A stretch of DNA of 64,000 bases from Gammaproteobacteria bacterium (GCA_026707445.1 JAPOWV010000071.1:1-64000); one strand, 5' to 3'. Shown: positions 1-10,270, numbered from the stretch's first letter. The notes: generated from the sequence alone by a model not told the origin. Made by a program: numbers and translations.

Positions 1-86
1 AACTGATTTGTCCATAAATCAATGACTTGCATTGCAACAAGGGCTGGAAGTTCAGATTAACGCGAAATAGATAGCGGGGCAGGCAC

Positions 87-226
87 GCTGGATGTCTTAC
101 CCGGTCCTTCCGGGAGACGCATGACTGCTTGCAGCTTGACCCGCCAGGGCAAGCATCCATCCATGGAGCTTGGTTCCGGCATCCCTGCCTCCAACACTCC
201 CGGAAGGACCGGGTAAGACATCCAGC
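87..226 (+). repeat. Variable-arm hairpin element A
   Basis: A perfect 30-bp inverted repeat (87-116 against 197-226) encloses an 80-nt core. The core begins ACGCAT directly after GGGAG and ends CATCCCTGCCTCCAAC directly before CTCCC. It also holds CATCCATGGAGCTTG. The same core words recur at 7367-7416, 31501-31549 (inverted), 33873-33927 and in part at 36528-36567, but the arms are different each time. Relative to the other copies this core has about 30 extra bases, which form their own hairpin (GCTTGC 127-132 with GCAAGC 149-154). The element lies 30 nt beyond the stop codon of the VOC gene. No T-run follows either arm, so a classical intrinsic terminator is unlikely. Confidence 0.9.
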
Positions 227-228
227 GA

Positions 229-243
229 AAGGCGAGACGCCTT
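229..243. repeat. Short palindrome AAGGCG-AGA-CGCCTT
   Basis: A 6-bp inverted repeat with a 3-nt loop sits between hairpin element A and the VOC stop codon. A longer version of the same word, GGGAAGGCG-TCT-CGCCTTCCC, occurs at 50635-50655, so it is probably one of a family of small dispersed palindromes. Confidence 0.5.
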
Positions 244-255
244 CGCGCTCCGGGG

Positions 256-759
256 CTAGAAGTCGGACGGGCGTTCGATCAGGTTGATCAGCATGCCGTC
301 GGGGTCGCGGCAGGTCATCTCCAGGCTCCCGGGGCCGGTCATCTCCACGCCCCCGGGCAGGGTGCCCCGCACGACCAGCCGCTGCGGCTCGCATACGATC
401 TCCGCGCCCATGTCCACCAGGCGGTCGCGGACCGCGCGAATGTCCGTGGTCAGGAGAACCAGACAGCCTTCTCCGATATTCACGCCCCCGCTGGCGCGGC
501 TGACCCTCGGCGGCGACGGCTTGACCTCGAACATGCCGATCATCCCGAAGTTCGGACCTTCCGCCTTGACGATCTCGTAGCGAATCGCCGAGTCCTCCGG
601 CACGCCGAGCAGGGCGTGCGCGACCTTGTGGGTCAGTTCCCCGCCGCTGTAAACCTCGTGGTAGCCAAGGCCCTGCCTGTAGAAGCGCGACGACCGGTCG
701 AGGTCGGAAACAAAAAGTGCGGTGCGCACCAGGCGGCTGACTTGCGGTGTGTCGTTCAT
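256..759 (-). CDS. VOC (glyoxalase/bleomycin-resistance fold) family protein
   Basis: 167 residues with the VOC pattern: an N-terminal RTALFVSDLDRSSRFYRQ strand-helix module and a C-terminal module ending CRDPDGMLINLIER, where the last Glu sits at the usual metal-ligand position. The family includes lyases, dioxygenases and binding proteins; the substrate cannot be told from sequence. Start is ATG at 759 with GGGAG about 8 nt upstream. It begins 22 nt after the pntB stop on the same strand, so it is probably the last gene of the pnt transcript. The family call is secure, the function is not. Confidence 0.85.
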   Translation of the reverse strand: MNDTPQVSRLVRTALFVSDLDRSSRFYRQGLGYHEVYSGGELTHKVAHALLGVPEDSAIRYEIVKAEGPNFGMIGMFEVKPSPPRVSRASGGVNIGEGCLVLLTTDIRAVRDRLVDMGAEIVCEPQRLVVRGTLPGGVEMTGPGSLEMTCRDPDGMLINLIERPSDF

Positions 760-781
760 GATGGCTCTCCCGTTCCCGGGG

Positions 782-2164
782 CTAGATTTCGTGGACCGCC
801 CGGATCAGTTCGGCGCACATAGCCTGCCCGTCGCCGTAGAGCATGCGGGTGCGATCCTCGTAGAAGAGCGCGTTCTCGATGCCGGAAAAGCCGGTGCCCT
901 TGCCGCGCTTGATCACGATGGCGTTGTTGGCCTTGTCGGCATCCAGTATCGGCATGCCGTAGATGGGGCTGGCGGTATCGGTCCGCGCGGCCGTGTTGAC
1001 GACGTCGTTGGCGCCGATCACGAGCGCCACGTCGGTCTTGGGAAACTCCGGGTTGATTTCCGCCTCGTCGAAAATGAGGTCGTAGGGCACGCCCGCCTCC
1101 GCCAGCAGCACGTTCATGTGCCCCGGCATGCGGCCGGCCACCGGGTGGATCGCGAACTTCACCCGCACGCCCCGCTTCATCAGCGCCTCGGCCAGTTCCC
1201 AGACCTTGTGCTGGGCCTGCGCCACGGCCATGCCGTAACCGGGGATGATGATGACCTGGCGGGCGAAACCGAGCATGACCGCCGCGTCTATCGCCTCCAC
1301 CGGTTTCATGGACCCCTCGATCTCGTCGCCCTCGGCGGCGGTCTCTCCGAACGCGCTGAACAGCACGTTGCCCAGCGACCGGTTCATCGCCTTGGCCATC
1401 AACTGGGTCAGCAGCGTGCCCGCCGCGCCGACCACGGTGCCGGCAATGATCATCGCAGCGTTGTCCAGGACCAGGCCTTCCAGGCCGACCGCCAGTCCGG
1501 TCAGCGCGTTGTACAGCGAGATCACGACGGGCATGTCGGCGCCGCCGATCGGCATTGTCAGCGTGATTCCCAGCAACAGCGCCAGGGCTATGAACACCGT
1601 GAGCCAGGGCCCGCTCACGCCCATGATGACGAGGACGCCCGCCCCCGCGGCAACCAGCAGGATCACGAGATTGAGCACGTTCTGCCCTGCGAAACGGAGC
1701 GAGCGTTTGAGCCAGCCCTCCAGCTTGGCGAACGCCAGCAGGCTGCCGGAAAACGAAACGGCGCCGATCAGCGCGCCCGTGACCGCCAGCGCGATCACGG
1801 TCCAGCCGAACTCCTCGCCGCCATGTCCGCCGCGAAGCAGTTCCACCCAGGCGATCGCCGCCGCCGCGCCGCCGCCCATGCCGTTGTAGAGCGCGATCAT
1901 CTGCGGCATGCCGGTCATCGCTACCCTGCGGCCGCTGATCCAGGCCGGCACGCCGCCGACGATGATGGCCGCCCCGATCAGCAGCAGGTTTTCGGGCTTC
2001 ATTCCCGGCCAGAAAAAGGTCACGACGGTGGCCAGGACCATGCCCAGACCGGCCCAGACGATGCCGCGCCGCGCCCCGGCCGGCGAACTCATCGCCTTCA
2101 GGCCGAGAATGAACAGGATCGCGGCCAGGAAATAACTGCCGGCAATGAGGGTATCGAGGCTCAT
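782..2164 (-). CDS. pntB: NAD(P) transhydrogenase subunit beta
   Basis: 460 residues. Inner-membrane subunit of the proton-translocating transhydrogenase, which uses the proton gradient to drive hydride transfer from NADH to NADP. Residues 1 to about 270 are a run of hydrophobic helices (domain II). The C-terminal 180 residues are the NADP-binding domain III, with GYGMAVAQAQHKVWELAE and VIGANDVVNTAA. The length matches PntB. The start overlaps the pntAB stop by 4 nt, indicating translational coupling. Confidence 0.97.
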   Translation of the reverse strand: MSLDTLIAGSYFLAAILFILGLKAMSSPAGARRGIVWAGLGMVLATVVTFFWPGMKPENLLLIGAAIIVGGVPAWISGRRVAMTGMPQMIALYNGMGGGAAAAIAWVELLRGGHGGEEFGWTVIALAVTGALIGAVSFSGSLLAFAKLEGWLKRSLRFAGQNVLNLVILLVAAGAGVLVIMGVSGPWLTVFIALALLLGITLTMPIGGADMPVVISLYNALTGLAVGLEGLVLDNAAMIIAGTVVGAAGTLLTQLMAKAMNRSLGNVLFSAFGETAAEGDEIEGSMKPVEAIDAAVMLGFARQVIIIPGYGMAVAQAQHKVWELAEALMKRGVRVKFAIHPVAGRMPGHMNVLLAEAGVPYDLIFDEAEINPEFPKTDVALVIGANDVVNTAARTDTASPIYGMPILDADKANNAIVIKRGKGTGFSGIENALFYEDRTRMLYGDGQAMCAELIRAVHEI

Positions 2165-2463
2165 TCTTCGTCCCGGTCCCCGTCCTTGCTGCGCTTGAAC
2201 ATCTCAAGCATCCGCTCGGTGACCACGTAGCCCCCCACCGCGTTGCCCGAGGCCAGAACCACGCCAACAAAGCCGATCACTTTTTCAAGCGTCGTGTCTG
2301 CGAACCCCAGGGCCACCATGGCGCCGACGAGGACGATGCCGTGAATGAAGTTCGACCCGGACATCAGCGGCGTGTGCAGGATTACCGGCACCCTTGATAT
2401 GACCTCGTAGCCGACGAAGGCCGCGAGCATGAAGATGTACAACGCTACGAAGCCGTCGATCAT
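2161..2463 (-). CDS. pntAB: NAD(P) transhydrogenase alpha subunit, membrane part
   Basis: 100 residues with about three transmembrane helices. This corresponds to the C-terminal membrane piece of E. coli PntA, encoded here as a separate gene as in Rhodospirillum and many other proteobacteria. It contains PVILHTPLMSGSNFIHGIV, the conserved TPLMSG segment. It lies 6 nt downstream of pntAA and overlaps pntB by 4 nt, so the three subunits are made from one transcript. Confidence 0.95.
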   Translation of the reverse strand: MIDGFVALYIFMLAAFVGYEVISRVPVILHTPLMSGSNFIHGIVLVGAMVALGFADTTLEKVIGFVGVVLASGNAVGGYVVTERMLEMFKRSKDGDRDEE

Positions 2464-2469
2464 TGCGAT

Positions 2470-3585
2470 TCAGTCCCTCCTCGCTCCCGCGTAGCGGATC
2501 TCGCCCTCATGGGTCAGCAGCGTGCCTGCGAAGACGGGGTCGTCCAGATCGAGTGAAAACTCGTCGCCATCGATGGCGGGCTTGATGAAATTGAACAGGT
2601 TGCGCGAATACATGGCGCTGGCGTGGCGCGCCATCATCGCCGGCACTTTCAACGGCGCCATGATGCGCACGCCATTGTGGTCTATCGTCTCGCCCGGACG
2701 GCTCAACTCGCAGTTTCCGCCGCCCTCGGCCGCCAGGTCCACGATGACCGAACCCGGCCGCATCTGCTCGATCGCGGCGGCGCTGACGATGCGCGGCGAG
2801 GGCCGGCCGGGAACCGCGGCGGTGGTGATCAGTATGTCGCTGGCAGCGATATGGCGATCCAGGGCCTGCTGCTGCATGGCCTTTTCCTCGGCGGTCAGTT
2901 CCCGCGCATAGCCGCCTTCGCCGGTCGCGCTTACGCCGGAGTCAACGAAGCGGGCGCCCAGGGACTCCACCTGTTCGCGCGTTTCCTCGCGCACGTCGTA
3001 GGCCTCGATCACGGCGCCCAGCCGGTGGGCGGTGGCGATGGCCTGCAGTCCCGCGACGCCGGCCCCCAGAACCAGGACCCGCGCGGGACTGATCGTGCCG
3101 GCGGCGGTAGTGAGCATGGGCAGGAACTTCTGCGATTCGTCGGCAGCCATCAGGACCGCCTTGTAGCCCGCTACCGAGGCCTGCGAGGACAGCACGTCCA
3201 TGGACTGGGCGCGTGCGATCCGCGGCACCAGCTCCATCGAAAACGCCGTTACCCCGGCATCCCGCAGGGCGTACGTCGTTTCGGATGGCGTATAGGCGTT
3301 CAAAAGCCCCATCACCATCGCGCCCTTCTTCAGCTCCCCGACGCGCTCGATCTCCGGCGGCCCCACGCAGAACAGGGCATCGCAAGTCGTCGTCACGGCC
3401 GTGGCCGAAGACTCGAGTCCGATGTCCTTGTAATCGCCGTCCGCGAAACTCGCGGCAAGGCCCGCGCCCCTCTCCATGACGACGCGCAGCCCCGCGGCCT
3501 GCATGCGCGCCCAGACCTTGGGGACCACGGCGACGCGCTTTTCACCTGGCGCGGTCTCGCGCAAAACGCCGATTGTCAGGGGCAT
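2470..3585 (-). CDS. pntAA: NAD(P) transhydrogenase alpha subunit, NAD-binding part
   Basis: 371 residues. Soluble domain I, which binds NAD(H) on the cytoplasmic face. The N-terminus IGVLRETAPGEKRVAVVP is typical of the alanine dehydrogenase/PntA family. The dinucleotide fold is visible as VLGAGVAGLQAIATAHRLGA followed by the acidic ribose-binding end EAYDVR. First gene of the pntAA-pntAB-pntB set. I see no strong Shine-Dalgarno before the ATG at 3585. The intergenic region with the divergent HNH gene (3586-3717) should contain its promoter. Confidence 0.96.
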   Translation of the reverse strand: MPLTIGVLRETAPGEKRVAVVPKVWARMQAAGLRVVMERGAGLAASFADGDYKDIGLESSATAVTTTCDALFCVGPPEIERVGELKKGAMVMGLLNAYTPSETTYALRDAGVTAFSMELVPRIARAQSMDVLSSQASVAGYKAVLMAADESQKFLPMLTTAAGTISPARVLVLGAGVAGLQAIATAHRLGAVIEAYDVREETREQVESLGARFVDSGVSATGEGGYARELTAEEKAMQQQALDRHIAASDILITTAAVPGRPSPRIVSAAAIEQMRPGSVIVDLAAEGGGNCELSRPGETIDHNGVRIMAPLKVPAMMARHASAMYSRNLFNFIKPAIDGDEFSLDLDDPVFAGTLLTHEGEIRYAGARRD

Positions 3586-3667
3586 CTGGGAGAGGGAATA
3601 CTGCGCAGCAAGCGGGAGTTGGCGCGCATTTTAGCCGACCGGCCGCGCCGATTTTCCCCGCCGGACA

Positions 3668-3695
3668 TTGAAATTTCGCAATTTAGAGGTATAAG
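3668..3695 (+). promoter_or_regulatory. Candidate sigma70 promoter for the HNH nuclease gene
   Basis: TTGAAA (3668-3673) is separated by 16 nt from TATAAG (3690-3695) in an AT-rich patch that is unusual for this window. Transcription would begin near 3702 and give a very short leader containing GAAAGGGA before the ATG at 3718. Confidence 0.5.
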
Positions 3696-3717
3696 GCCAC
3701 CTGAAAGGGAGCGTGTG

Positions 3718-4335
3718 ATGCTGCTGCTTGAAGACGCCTTGGACTTGCGCCAGTGGGTGCTGCGCACCGACGTGGCGGGCCGGCCCCTGGGCTGGATCGA
3801 CTACCGCGATGCCGTGCGGCTCTATCATGCCGGCCAGGTCGCCTATCACTGCGGCCGGCCCCTTTTCCGGATTCGCGGCGGGATCTGTGCGCACACCGGC
3901 CACCGAAGTCAGGTGGACGTGAATACGATCGTGGCCACCCAGGGCGTGTCGGCGGGACTGAACAAGCGGCTCGACAACTACACGCCGCCGCTCAACAACC
4001 ACACTCTGTTCCGCCGCGACGCCCAGATCTGCATGTATTGCGGCGGGCGCTTTCTCAAGCGCGACCTGACGCGCGATCATGTGCGCCCGATCAGCCAGGG
4101 CGGAACGGACGCCTGGGCCAACGTGGTGGCGGCCTGCAAGCGCTGCAACAACTTCAAGGGCGGCCGTCTGCCCGAGGACGCCGGCCTGCAGTTGCTGGCC
4201 GTGCCCTTCGTGCCCACCTATGCCGAGTACATCTATCTGAAGGGCCGGCGCGTGCTGGCCGATCAGATGGAGTTCCTGAAGGCCCATTTCCCGCGCGACA
4301 GCCGCCTGCAAAGCCGCTTCGAACAGGCCGCCTGA
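3718..4335 (+). CDS. HNH endonuclease
   Basis: 205 residues. The C-terminal half is an HNH zinc-finger nuclease: CMYC near residue 102, the DH pair in [13 protein letters not shown], and [10 protein letters not shown], so both CxxC pairs and the catalytic His are present. This matches the HNH proteins found widely on bacterial chromosomes, a metal-dependent DNA nuclease fold whose biological role is mostly unknown. Start chosen at the ATG at 3718 (GTG just upstream is possible), preceded by GAAAGGGA and a good promoter. It is 22 nt upstream of acs and may be co-transcribed. No toxin, methylase or phage genes adjoin, so a restriction role is not supported. Confidence 0.88.
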   Translation: MLLLEDALDLRQWVLRTDVAGRPLGWIDYRDAVRLYHAGQVAYHCGRPLFRIRGGICAHTGHRSQVDVNTIVATQGVSAGLNKRLDNYTPPLNNHTLFRRDAQICMYCGGRFLKRDLTRDHVRPISQGGTDAWANVVAACKRCNNFKGGRLPEDAGLQLLAVPFVPTYAEYIYLKGRRVLADQMEFLKAHFPRDSRLQSRFEQAA

Positions 4336-4357
4336 ACCACCCGGACGGCGGGCCGTC

Positions 4358-6319
<1,962 letters not shown>

Positions 6320-6321
6320 AG

Positions 6322-6450
6322 CTACTGCAGCAAGGAGGCAATGATGGCGAAAGCACCGGTCAAAAGCGCCAGTATGAGGCCGCCGATGAGGCCGAGCGTC
6401 CAGTAGAGCAGACGTTCGAGGACGGCCAGTCGAGCGCCGATTTCCGTCAT
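6322..6450 (-). CDS. Small single-pass membrane protein (42 residues)
   Basis: Not recognised as a named family. The 42-residue product starts MTEIGARLAVLERLLYW, then has one hydrophobic helix (LGLIGGLILALLTGAFAIIA) and ends SLLQ. An ATG at 6450 has GGTGAG 6 nt upstream; an in-frame ATG at 6465 would give 47 residues but lacks a ribosome site. A promoter-like sequence lies just upstream (6472-6499). It is convergent with acs, ending 2 nt after the acs stop. The amphipathic N-terminus plus one helix resembles small membrane regulators. Coding status is likely but unproven. Confidence 0.6.
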   Translation of the reverse strand: MTEIGARLAVLERLLYWTLGLIGGLILALLTGAFAIIASLLQ

Positions 6451-6471
6451 GGATATCTCACCCATGCCGCA

Positions 6472-6499
6472 AGTATAGGCGCCGTCCACATGTAACCAA
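6472..6499 (-). promoter_or_regulatory. Candidate promoter for the 42-residue protein
   Basis: Read on the minus strand: TTGGTT (6499-6494), 16-nt spacer, TATACT (6477-6472). Predicted start is about 6466, leaving a leader just long enough to hold the GGTGAG ribosome site before the ATG at 6450. Confidence 0.45.
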
Positions 6500-6599
6500 G
6501 TTCAAAAGGGGAAGGCATTTCTTCAATCTCCGCCTCCGGGCATATACGTCACGACGCGTTACACTTTGCGGCCCCCGATTCCGGGGAGGAGGAACGGTA

Positions 6600-7328
6600 A
6601 TGAAGAAACTGCTTGGGGTGGTCCTGATGGCCCTGTTCTCGATGTCCGCGTCCGCGGACCTGGCGCAGCAACTGGCGGCCAGCGGCCGATCCGACGCGGA
6701 CAAGGCGCGGGACGAGGCCAGAAGGCCGGCCGAGGTGCTCGACTTTCTCGGAATCGGGCCGGGCATGACCGTAATGGACCTGCTCGCTTCGGGCGGCTGG
6801 TACACCGAGGTGCTTTCGGTGGCCGTGGGACCGGAGGGCACCGTCTATGCCCAGAATCCTCCCATGTTGCTGGGCTTCAATGACAACGCCTACGACAAGG
6901 CGATTACGGCCCGTCTGGCAGACAACCGGCTCCCGAACGTGATCCGGGTGGACCGCGATGAGGGCGACACCGGCCTCGAGCCCGGCTCGCTGGACGCGGC
7001 CCTGACCGCCCTGAACCTGCATGACCGCCACAACTTCGGAAGCGACGAGGACGTTGCGATCCTGCTGGCCGCGGTCAGGGACTTGCTCAAACCGGGCGGC
7101 GTGCTCGGCGTGATCGACCACTACGGTGACCCGGACAAGGACAACACCCAGTTGCATCGCCTGAACGTGGCCACGGCGCTGCCGATTATCGAGGCCGCCG
7201 GCTTCGAGATGGAGAGTTCGGACCTGCTGCGCAATCCGGACGACGATCACAGCATCATGGTGTTCGATCCCGCGATCCGGGGGAAGACCGACCGGCTGCT
7301 CTACAAGCTCACAAAGCCCGCCGAATAA
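6600..7328 (+). CDS. Exported class I methyltransferase-like protein
   Basis: 242 residues. Residues 1-19 are a Sec signal peptide (MKKLLGVVLMALFSMSASA). The rest resembles the predicted methyltransferase group COG4798, with a motif I-like segment PGMTVMDLLASGGWYTEVLS, a DAALTALNLHD segment and a DLLKPGGVLGVIDHYGD strand typical of the fold. Motif I is degenerate (SGG rather than GxG). Export is odd for an enzyme using cytoplasmic S-adenosylmethionine. Preceded by a strong ribosome site GGAGGAGGAA. Followed 10 nt after its stop by hairpin element B. Family call good, activity unknown. Confidence 0.85.
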   Translation: MKKLLGVVLMALFSMSASADLAQQLAASGRSDADKARDEARRPAEVLDFLGIGPGMTVMDLLASGGWYTEVLSVAVGPEGTVYAQNPPMLLGFNDNAYDKAITARLADNRLPNVIRVDRDEGDTGLEPGSLDAALTALNLHDRHNFGSDEDVAILLAAVRDLLKPGGVLGVIDHYGDPDKDNTQLHRLNVATALPIIEAAGFEMESSDLLRNPDDDHSIMVFDPAIRGKTDRLLYKLTKPAE

Positions 7329-7337
7329 CCTGAATCC

Positions 7338-7445
7338 GCGTTCTTCCGCCCCCGGTCGTGCGGGAGACGCATAAATCCATCCATGGAGCTTGGCGGCGAC
7401 ATCCCTGTCGCCGACACTCCCGCACGACCGGGGGCGGAAGAACGC
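7338..7445 (+). repeat. Variable-arm hairpin element B
   Basis: A perfect 29-bp inverted repeat (7338-7366 with 7417-7445) around a 50-nt core that starts ACGCAT and carries ATCCATCCATGGAGCTTG. Inside the core GGCGAC (7395-7400) and GTCGCC (7407-7412) pair around the loop ATCCCT. It fills the gap between two convergent genes, 10 nt after the exported methyltransferase stop and 23 nt beyond the TRAP large permease stop, with no T-run on either side. The arms do not resemble those of the other elements. Confidence 0.9.
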
Positions 7446-7467
7446 TCGTGCCGGCCTTAGATTGGTG

Positions 7468-8754
7468 TCAGCGGAGGGTGATGGCGGGAAACAGGATCAG
7501 CACGCCCAGCAGCAGCGCGTCGCAGGCGAGGTAGGGCAAGGCGGCGCGGATGACCTGCCCGAGCGTAGTGCCCTTCGGGGCGACGCTCTGCATCAGGAAC
7601 AGCAGCAGCCCGAACGGCGGCGTCGTCAGGCTCATCTCCAGGGCCAGCAGCACCACCACGCCGAACCAGATGGGGTCGAAGCCCATCAGCGTGGCCAGCG
7701 GAAAGAACACCGGGATGGTGAGCAGCATGATCGAAAGCTGGTCCATGAACATGCCCAGCACCAGCATCAACGCGAACATCAGCAGCAACTTTGCGTACGG
7801 CCCCGCCTCCAGCGCGATCGACCATTCCACCACCGCCGTGCTGGCGCCCGAAAAGGCCATCAGCTGGCTGAACACCGATGAGCTCAGGATCAGCAGGAAC
7901 ACCATGCCGGAGATCCGAACCGTGCTGGCCAGGGCGGCCCGCAACGCCCTGACCGTGAGCTTGCGGGAAAAAGCCGCGAGCGCGGCCACGCTCAGCGCGC
8001 CGAAGGCCGCGGCCTCCGAGGGCGTTGCCCAGCCGAGCACAATGAATCCCACCACGCAGAAGACCACCAGTCCCAGCGGCAGAATGTTGAACACCAGGAG
8101 TTGAACGCGGCGCTTGATCGGAACCCTTTGCACACCGTAACTGGGCGCGCTGTCCGGATTGAGGCGCGCCTGCAGATAGATGACCAGGCTGTAGCCCACC
8201 GCCAGCACCAGGCCCGGAAGGATTCCGGCGATCAGCAGAGCGCCGATGTTGAGCCCGGCAAGGCTGCCGAGCAGCACGCCCAGAGAGGACGGCGGGATCA
8301 GCATGGCCAGGCCGCCGGTACCGATTATGGGGCCGATGGACATGTGTGGCGCGTACCCCCGGCGGGTCATCTCCGGGATCATCAGCGAGCCGAGCATGGC
8401 GGTGTTGGCCATCGTCGACCCGGTGAGCGTGGAAAAGGTCGAGCCGCCGGCAACGGTGATGTAGCTCAAGCGCGCGGGAAGCCTGCCGAACAGCGTCTCC
8501 AGCGCGTCGAACACCCGCAGCGCCAGGCCCGAATGAAACAGCAGGGCGCCCATGAACACGAACATGGGCACCGCGACCAGCGTAAAACTCGTGATCAGGC
8601 TGGTGGAGTTGTCCACCACCTGCAGCGGGCCGAACCAGTCGCCAACGAGTATCCAGGCGCCCAGGAGGTTGGCGGCCAGGAAGGCGAACGCCACCGGCAC
8701 GCCCATCGCCATGAAGGCGAGGACCAGCAAGAACACGGCGAGGCCTGCGGTCAT
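7468..8754 (-). CDS. dctM: TRAP transporter large permease, DctM type
   Basis: 428 residues, almost entirely hydrophobic, with about 12 membrane segments. N-terminus AVFLLVLAFMAMGVPVAFAFL and the internal GGSTFSTLTGSTMANTAMLG and PPSSLGVLLG motifs are standard for the large subunit of tripartite ATP-independent periplasmic transporters. It works with the DctQ and DctP genes upstream, using ion gradients to take up an organic acid. Begins 9 nt after the dctQ stop. The substrate is not predictable from the permease. Confidence 0.95.
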   Translation of the reverse strand: MTAGLAVFLLVLAFMAMGVPVAFAFLAANLLGAWILVGDWFGPLQVVDNSTSLITSFTLVAVPMFVFMGALLFHSGLALRVFDALETLFGRLPARLSYITVAGGSTFSTLTGSTMANTAMLGSLMIPEMTRRGYAPHMSIGPIIGTGGLAMLIPPSSLGVLLGSLAGLNIGALLIAGILPGLVLAVGYSLVIYLQARLNPDSAPSYGVQRVPIKRRVQLLVFNILPLGLVVFCVVGFIVLGWATPSEAAAFGALSVAALAAFSRKLTVRALRAALASTVRISGMVFLLILSSSVFSQLMAFSGASTAVVEWSIALEAGPYAKLLLMFALMLVLGMFMDQLSIMLLTIPVFFPLATLMGFDPIWFGVVVLLALEMSLTTPPFGLLLFLMQSVAPKGTTLGQVIRAALPYLACDALLLGVLILFPAITLR

Positions 8755-8763
8755 GGCGGCCGG

Positions 8764-9276
8764 TCAGAAGGCCTGGTCGGCTTCGGCCTGGGCCATGCTG
8801 TCGCCGCGTATCAGGCAACGCGTGAACTCCACCGCCATCATGGAGAAGCCCAGGGTCACCGGCACAAACAATGCCCAGCGGGGCATATCCAGCGAGCGGA
8901 TTTCCACTTCGCCCCGCAGAGCACCCTCTACCGCAAGGATGCCGGCCAGAACCGCGACGATGACGCTGACGACGGTGCAAAGGCCGAAGATCAGCTTGTC
9001 CAGCCTGGCCCGCGCGGCCGGCGCCGTGCAGCGGTAGATCACTTCCACCACGATCCAGGCCCGCTCGCGCACCAGCCACGGAGCTGCCGCCATCGTCAGG
9101 TAGAGCAGCGAGTACTCGGTAAGCGCGACGGTATAGGCGGGCGGTTGCTGCCCGAAATTGCGCATCGTGACATCGACCACGATCAGCAGGCAATCGGCCG
9201 CGATCAGCGCGCAGGCGAAAAGCACCAGGCCGTTCACCAGCTTGTCCCAGGCCCGAGAGGCCCAACCTCTGGCCAT
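8764..9276 (-). CDS. dctQ: TRAP transporter small permease, DctQ type
   Basis: 170 residues with four predicted membrane helices, starting with LVNGLVLFACALIAADCLLIVVDV. Typical length and topology for the small TRAP subunit. Lies between the substrate-binding protein (4 nt upstream) and the large permease (9 nt downstream), so the three are one operon. Confidence 0.93.
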   Translation of the reverse strand: MARGWASRAWDKLVNGLVLFACALIAADCLLIVVDVTMRNFGQQPPAYTVALTEYSLLYLTMAAAPWLVRERAWIVVEVIYRCTAPAARARLDKLIFGLCTVVSVIVAVLAGILAVEGALRGEVEIRSLDMPRWALFVPVTLGFSMMAVEFTRCLIRGDSMAQAEADQAF

Positions 9277-9280
9277 GGCG

Positions 9281-10270
9281 CTAGTCCCCGTCCTCTTCGC
9301 GATAGAAGAGCGGTTTCAGCGCCTTCACGGAGTCGGGAGCGCGCTTGCGCATGCGCTCCCAGACCACCTGGTGGGCAAGGTCCCGAAAGGCTTCCGGATC
9401 GGGCGCCGGCACGCTCTGAAAGCCGGTCTCGGCCAGTTCCGCGTACTCCCGAATGCGCAGGTCGCGGAACCACTGATTCGCCTCCACCGCGTACTTCGTC
9501 GCCTCGTCGGTGAGGATGTGGCGCGCTTCTTCGCTCAAGGCATTCCAGCGGTCCAGGTTGATCTGCAGGCAGATGGACAGGTTGAGTACTTCCGGATCGA
9601 TGCGATAGCGGACGAACTCCTCCACGCCCAGGTCCGCGAGGCCCACGCTGGTAAAGGCCAGGCCATCGACGATGCCGCGCTGCAGGGCGGTATAGGTTTC
9701 GCGCAAGGCAATCTGCACGGGGCGGGCCCCGAAGGCGTAAAGCAGTTCCCGGTTGGATGGCGAGGTGCGGAGCTTCAGACCGCGAAGGTCCGGCATTCCC
9801 TCGGGCGTGAACGCCGGACGGCGCGCCAGGTAGATGCTGATCCCGATGCCGGACTGCATCCAGCCGATCAGGTGGGCGTTGGCGCGCTTCTTCCAGTATG
9901 GCTGCAGGGCCTCGAGGGCGCCGCTGGCGCGCGCCTGCATCGGATCGATGTTGGAGGCGAAGATGGCGTCGCCCTCCGGCAGCAGCCCGAGGTAATAGGT
10001 GATGCCGCCCAGGGCCATGTCGATCACGCCGCGCCTGAGAGCGTAAAAGAGCTGGCGCTGCGGTATGACCTCGGGGCCGCCGATGAACTCGATCTGCACC
10101 ACGCCGCGGCCGCGTTCGTTGACCGCGTCGATGTAAACCTGGGCGTGCTGCGAGAAATTGATCTGCCGGTTCCACGAACTGACCAGGGTCAGCGTCTCCT
10201 CGGCAGAGGCCGGCGCGCAGGCAACCAGCGCGAGCGCGGCTATAAACGCCTTAAGCCTGGGCCTTGACAC
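9281..10270 (-). CDS. dctP: TRAP transporter periplasmic substrate-binding protein, DctP type
   Basis: 329 residues. Residues 1-23 form a signal peptide ending CAPASA. The mature protein has the DctP features: LTLVSSWNRQINFSQHA near the N-terminus, the helix YTALQRGIVDGLAFT, and a hydrophobic ligand pocket region. The Arg in KLRTSPSNREL is the position that usually binds a substrate carboxylate. It begins with GTG inside the last codons of the upstream MATE gene (overlap about 20 nt), implying coupled translation of an exporter and an importer. The ligand is unknown. Confidence 0.93.
   Translation of the reverse strand: MSRPRLKAFIAALALVACAPASAEETLTLVSSWNRQINFSQHAQVYIDAVNERGRGVVQIEFIGGPEVIPQRQLFYALRRGVIDMALGGITYYLGLLPEGDAIFASNIDPMQARASGALEALQPYWKKRANAHLIGWMQSGIGISIYLARRPAFTPEGMPDLRGLKLRTSPSNRELLYAFGARPVQIALRETYTALQRGIVDGLAFTSVGLADLGVEEFVRYRIDPEVLNLSICLQINLDRWNALSEEARHILTDEATKYAVEANQWFRDLRIREYAELAETGFQSVPAPDPEAFRDLAHQVVWERMRKRAPDSVKALKPLFYREEDGD

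Noticed and set aside
722..2230. 502-residue open frame antisense to pntB
   Set aside because: Same reason; the transhydrogenase subunit is unmistakable on the opposite strand.
2623..3717. Long N-terminal extension of the HNH nuclease
   Set aside because: The extension runs antisense through pntAA; the real start is the ATG at 3718 with a promoter and ribosome site.
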